The notes under the pieces: generated by a model
The model's database searches: none
The model's input: the letters and a program-made list of their open reading frames with translations, nothing else
What the model was told of the DNA's origin: nothing
Assembly: GCA_944989445.1 (NCBI GenBank)
Contig: CALYLW010000734.1
Location: 214,251-278,250, forward strand
Origin: Ampullaceana balthica
Lineage: Eukaryota; Mollusca; Gastropoda; Lymnaeidae
DNA length: 64,000 nucleotides
Reading direction: 5' to 3'
Made by a program: the position numbers and the translations under genes
Part shown: positions 62,676 to 64,000 of the stretch, in pieces
How positions within the stretch are numbered: position 1 is the first letter of the stretch
Layout of the letters: each line of letters opens with the position of its first letter

Positions 62676-63963
62676 TTAAGTATTTGAGTAAATATTCTCA
62701 TTGTCCATATGTTTTGACTTGTCCAAGTTGTTTGCCAAGTTCATCTGTTGATAGTCACCAAAGTTTGTGTAGGATGATGTCAACTCACTGTATCGGTGCA
62801 ACACTTGATAGAGTACTTTGTACTGCTCCTGATGAAAAATAACAAAAAATAGAACTAACTATAATCCTCTGATTCTTCGCAAATGATATTAAAAATCTAT
62901 TAGTGTTTTTATTAAATTTCATTTCACCTTAAAATATTCATGAGGTTAACTTTTGTTTCATTATATTATTAATTATTTTGCCTAAATTACAAAATATTGA
63001 GTTTATTACCAGTGTAGGAATGACCTGTGGTCTAATAGATTTGATGGTCCCAACCACCAGGGGTACAGTAAGGCAGAGGTCATTGTCCATTCTGTCCAGC
63101 AGTAAAGTCAGCACACAAGCCAGTCCACTGTAGGTGGCGCCATCTCTGTATTCAAAACAATGAACATAACATTTAAAATAAATACAAACAACCATATTTT
63201 AATACATCCCTCATTTTTATTTATTATATATATACATGAATGTGTGTGTTTGCATTTATTAACTTTCTGAATAATCATTTATGTTTTTAAATAATCATTT
63301 ATGTTTTTTAAAAATATTTCAAAGGACTAAATTTAAGATTGATGTCCAAATCAACAGGTATCTAATAAATGAAATATTAATTTTACAAAGACTCACCTGC
63401 AGAGGTATAAAACTCTTTCATCACCTGGGGATTTAGTTGACTTAATTTGTTTGATTAGCAAAAGAAGATTCTTGACATCCAATTCAGTAGAGAAACATTT
63501 TAAGTGAGTTGCCTTTAACTCACCAAACTGTGGATAACATTACAGGAGTTGGGAGGAGGGGGTGGTATCTCTAATCTTTATTCAGCAAAGAAGATCCATA
63601 CAAGTTTTGAATATAAAAAATTGTTTATATTCAATAATGAAACTTTTAGCAAATTGCAATAAAAATATTACTTTCCATTATTTTAGAGTTATCTGTTTTA
63701 ATTTTATATAACTTTAATCATGTAACACAAAAACATACATCATAAAAGAAACAATTTTTCAATTAGTTTCAAATGTATGGATATTTTCAAGTGAGATAAC
63801 TGTCAATTATACTTTGAACTTACTGATGTTGTATGCGAAGAACTCTTTTTTGCCCTGATTGACAGTTGTGACTCCTCCCACAAAGCTGACCTTTTTGAAG
63901 AAAGAAGATGTATTTCATTTGTCCCCAGAGTCAAGGACTGACCTGGTCGTGAAGGCAAGTAAT
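62676..63963 (-). CDS. Receptor-type tyrosine phosphatase, C-terminal part (gene C)
   Basis: Four minus-strand exons: 63824-63963 (starts mid-codon and continues beyond the right edge), 63397-63527, 63010-63145 and 62676-62828 (ends in TAA). All use GT-AG introns and join in frame to about 185 residues. The peptide matches the second (D2) phosphatase domain of receptor-type PTPs: A-L-W-E-E-S, T-H-L-K-C-F, then the signature position reads L-C-R-D-G-A-T-Y-S-G where an active enzyme has H-C-S-A-G-x-G-R-T-G. The nucleophile-position cysteine is kept but the phosphate-binding arginine is tyrosine, so this domain is expected to be inactive, as D2 domains often are. The tail holds S-S-Y-T-N-F, aligning with the Grb2-binding Y-A-N-F of vertebrate PTP alpha, and a final I-Y-S-N-T. 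The ectodomain and D1 lie outside. Gene C is about 20 kb from gene B on the same strand. Confidence 0.9.
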
Positions 63964-64000
63964 CTGCAATAGTCTAAAAATTCAAAATAAAAATAGTATG

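Overview
This is AT-rich, intron-rich animal DNA with no bacterial features. Single-module EGF exons, tandem galactose-binding-like domains, a receptor tyrosine phosphatase tail and many nested Helitron, hAT, Tigger-like, SINE and LINE remains together suggest a mollusc, most likely a gastropod. The organism is an inference; exon reading frames and transposon ends are read directly from the sequence.

Three host genes are supported, all on the minus strand. Gene A (1097-12314) reads as a secretory signal, three 8-cysteine EGF-like modules, one membrane helix and an 8-residue cytoplasmic tail. Gene B (26981-42563) is a complete 14-exon gene whose exons join in one frame to 662 residues: signal peptide, EGF-like module, two discoidin-like (galactose-binding-fold) domains, five EGF-like modules, a membrane helix and a tail with four tyrosines in ITIM/ITAM-like spacing. 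Gene A and gene B are tandem paralogues: same exon sizes, same phase-1 junctions, and clear sequence similarity in the signal, EGF and membrane exons. Gene A has lost the tyrosine tail by a deletion that shifts the frame just after the helix. Gene C (62676-63963 and beyond the right edge) is the C-terminal end of a receptor-type tyrosine phosphatase with a disabled second phosphatase domain and a YxN-rich tail.

Layout: 1-12.3 kb, gene A, with a 3.7 kb Helitron-like element filling much of its last intron; 12.4-27 kb, intergenic, with a Tigger/hAT/MITE nest (14.7-17.5 kb), a tandem TIR element (18-19 kb), a tRNA-type SINE (19.1 kb) and a decayed hAT (20-22.2 kb); 27-42.6 kb, gene B, its introns holding LINE, SINE, Tigger-like and Helitron pieces; 43-53 kb, hAT, Helitron and MITE nests and a long ACAT microsatellite; 53.9-62.2 kb, an 8.3 kb Helitron with both termini and a frameshifted Rep/helicase gene; 62.7 kb to the end, gene C.

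The biological interest lies in the A/B pair: a putative lectin/EGF surface receptor that could signal through tyrosines, beside a short tail-less paralogue. This resembles the polymorphic single-pass receptor clusters known from snail immune loci. That functional reading is inference.
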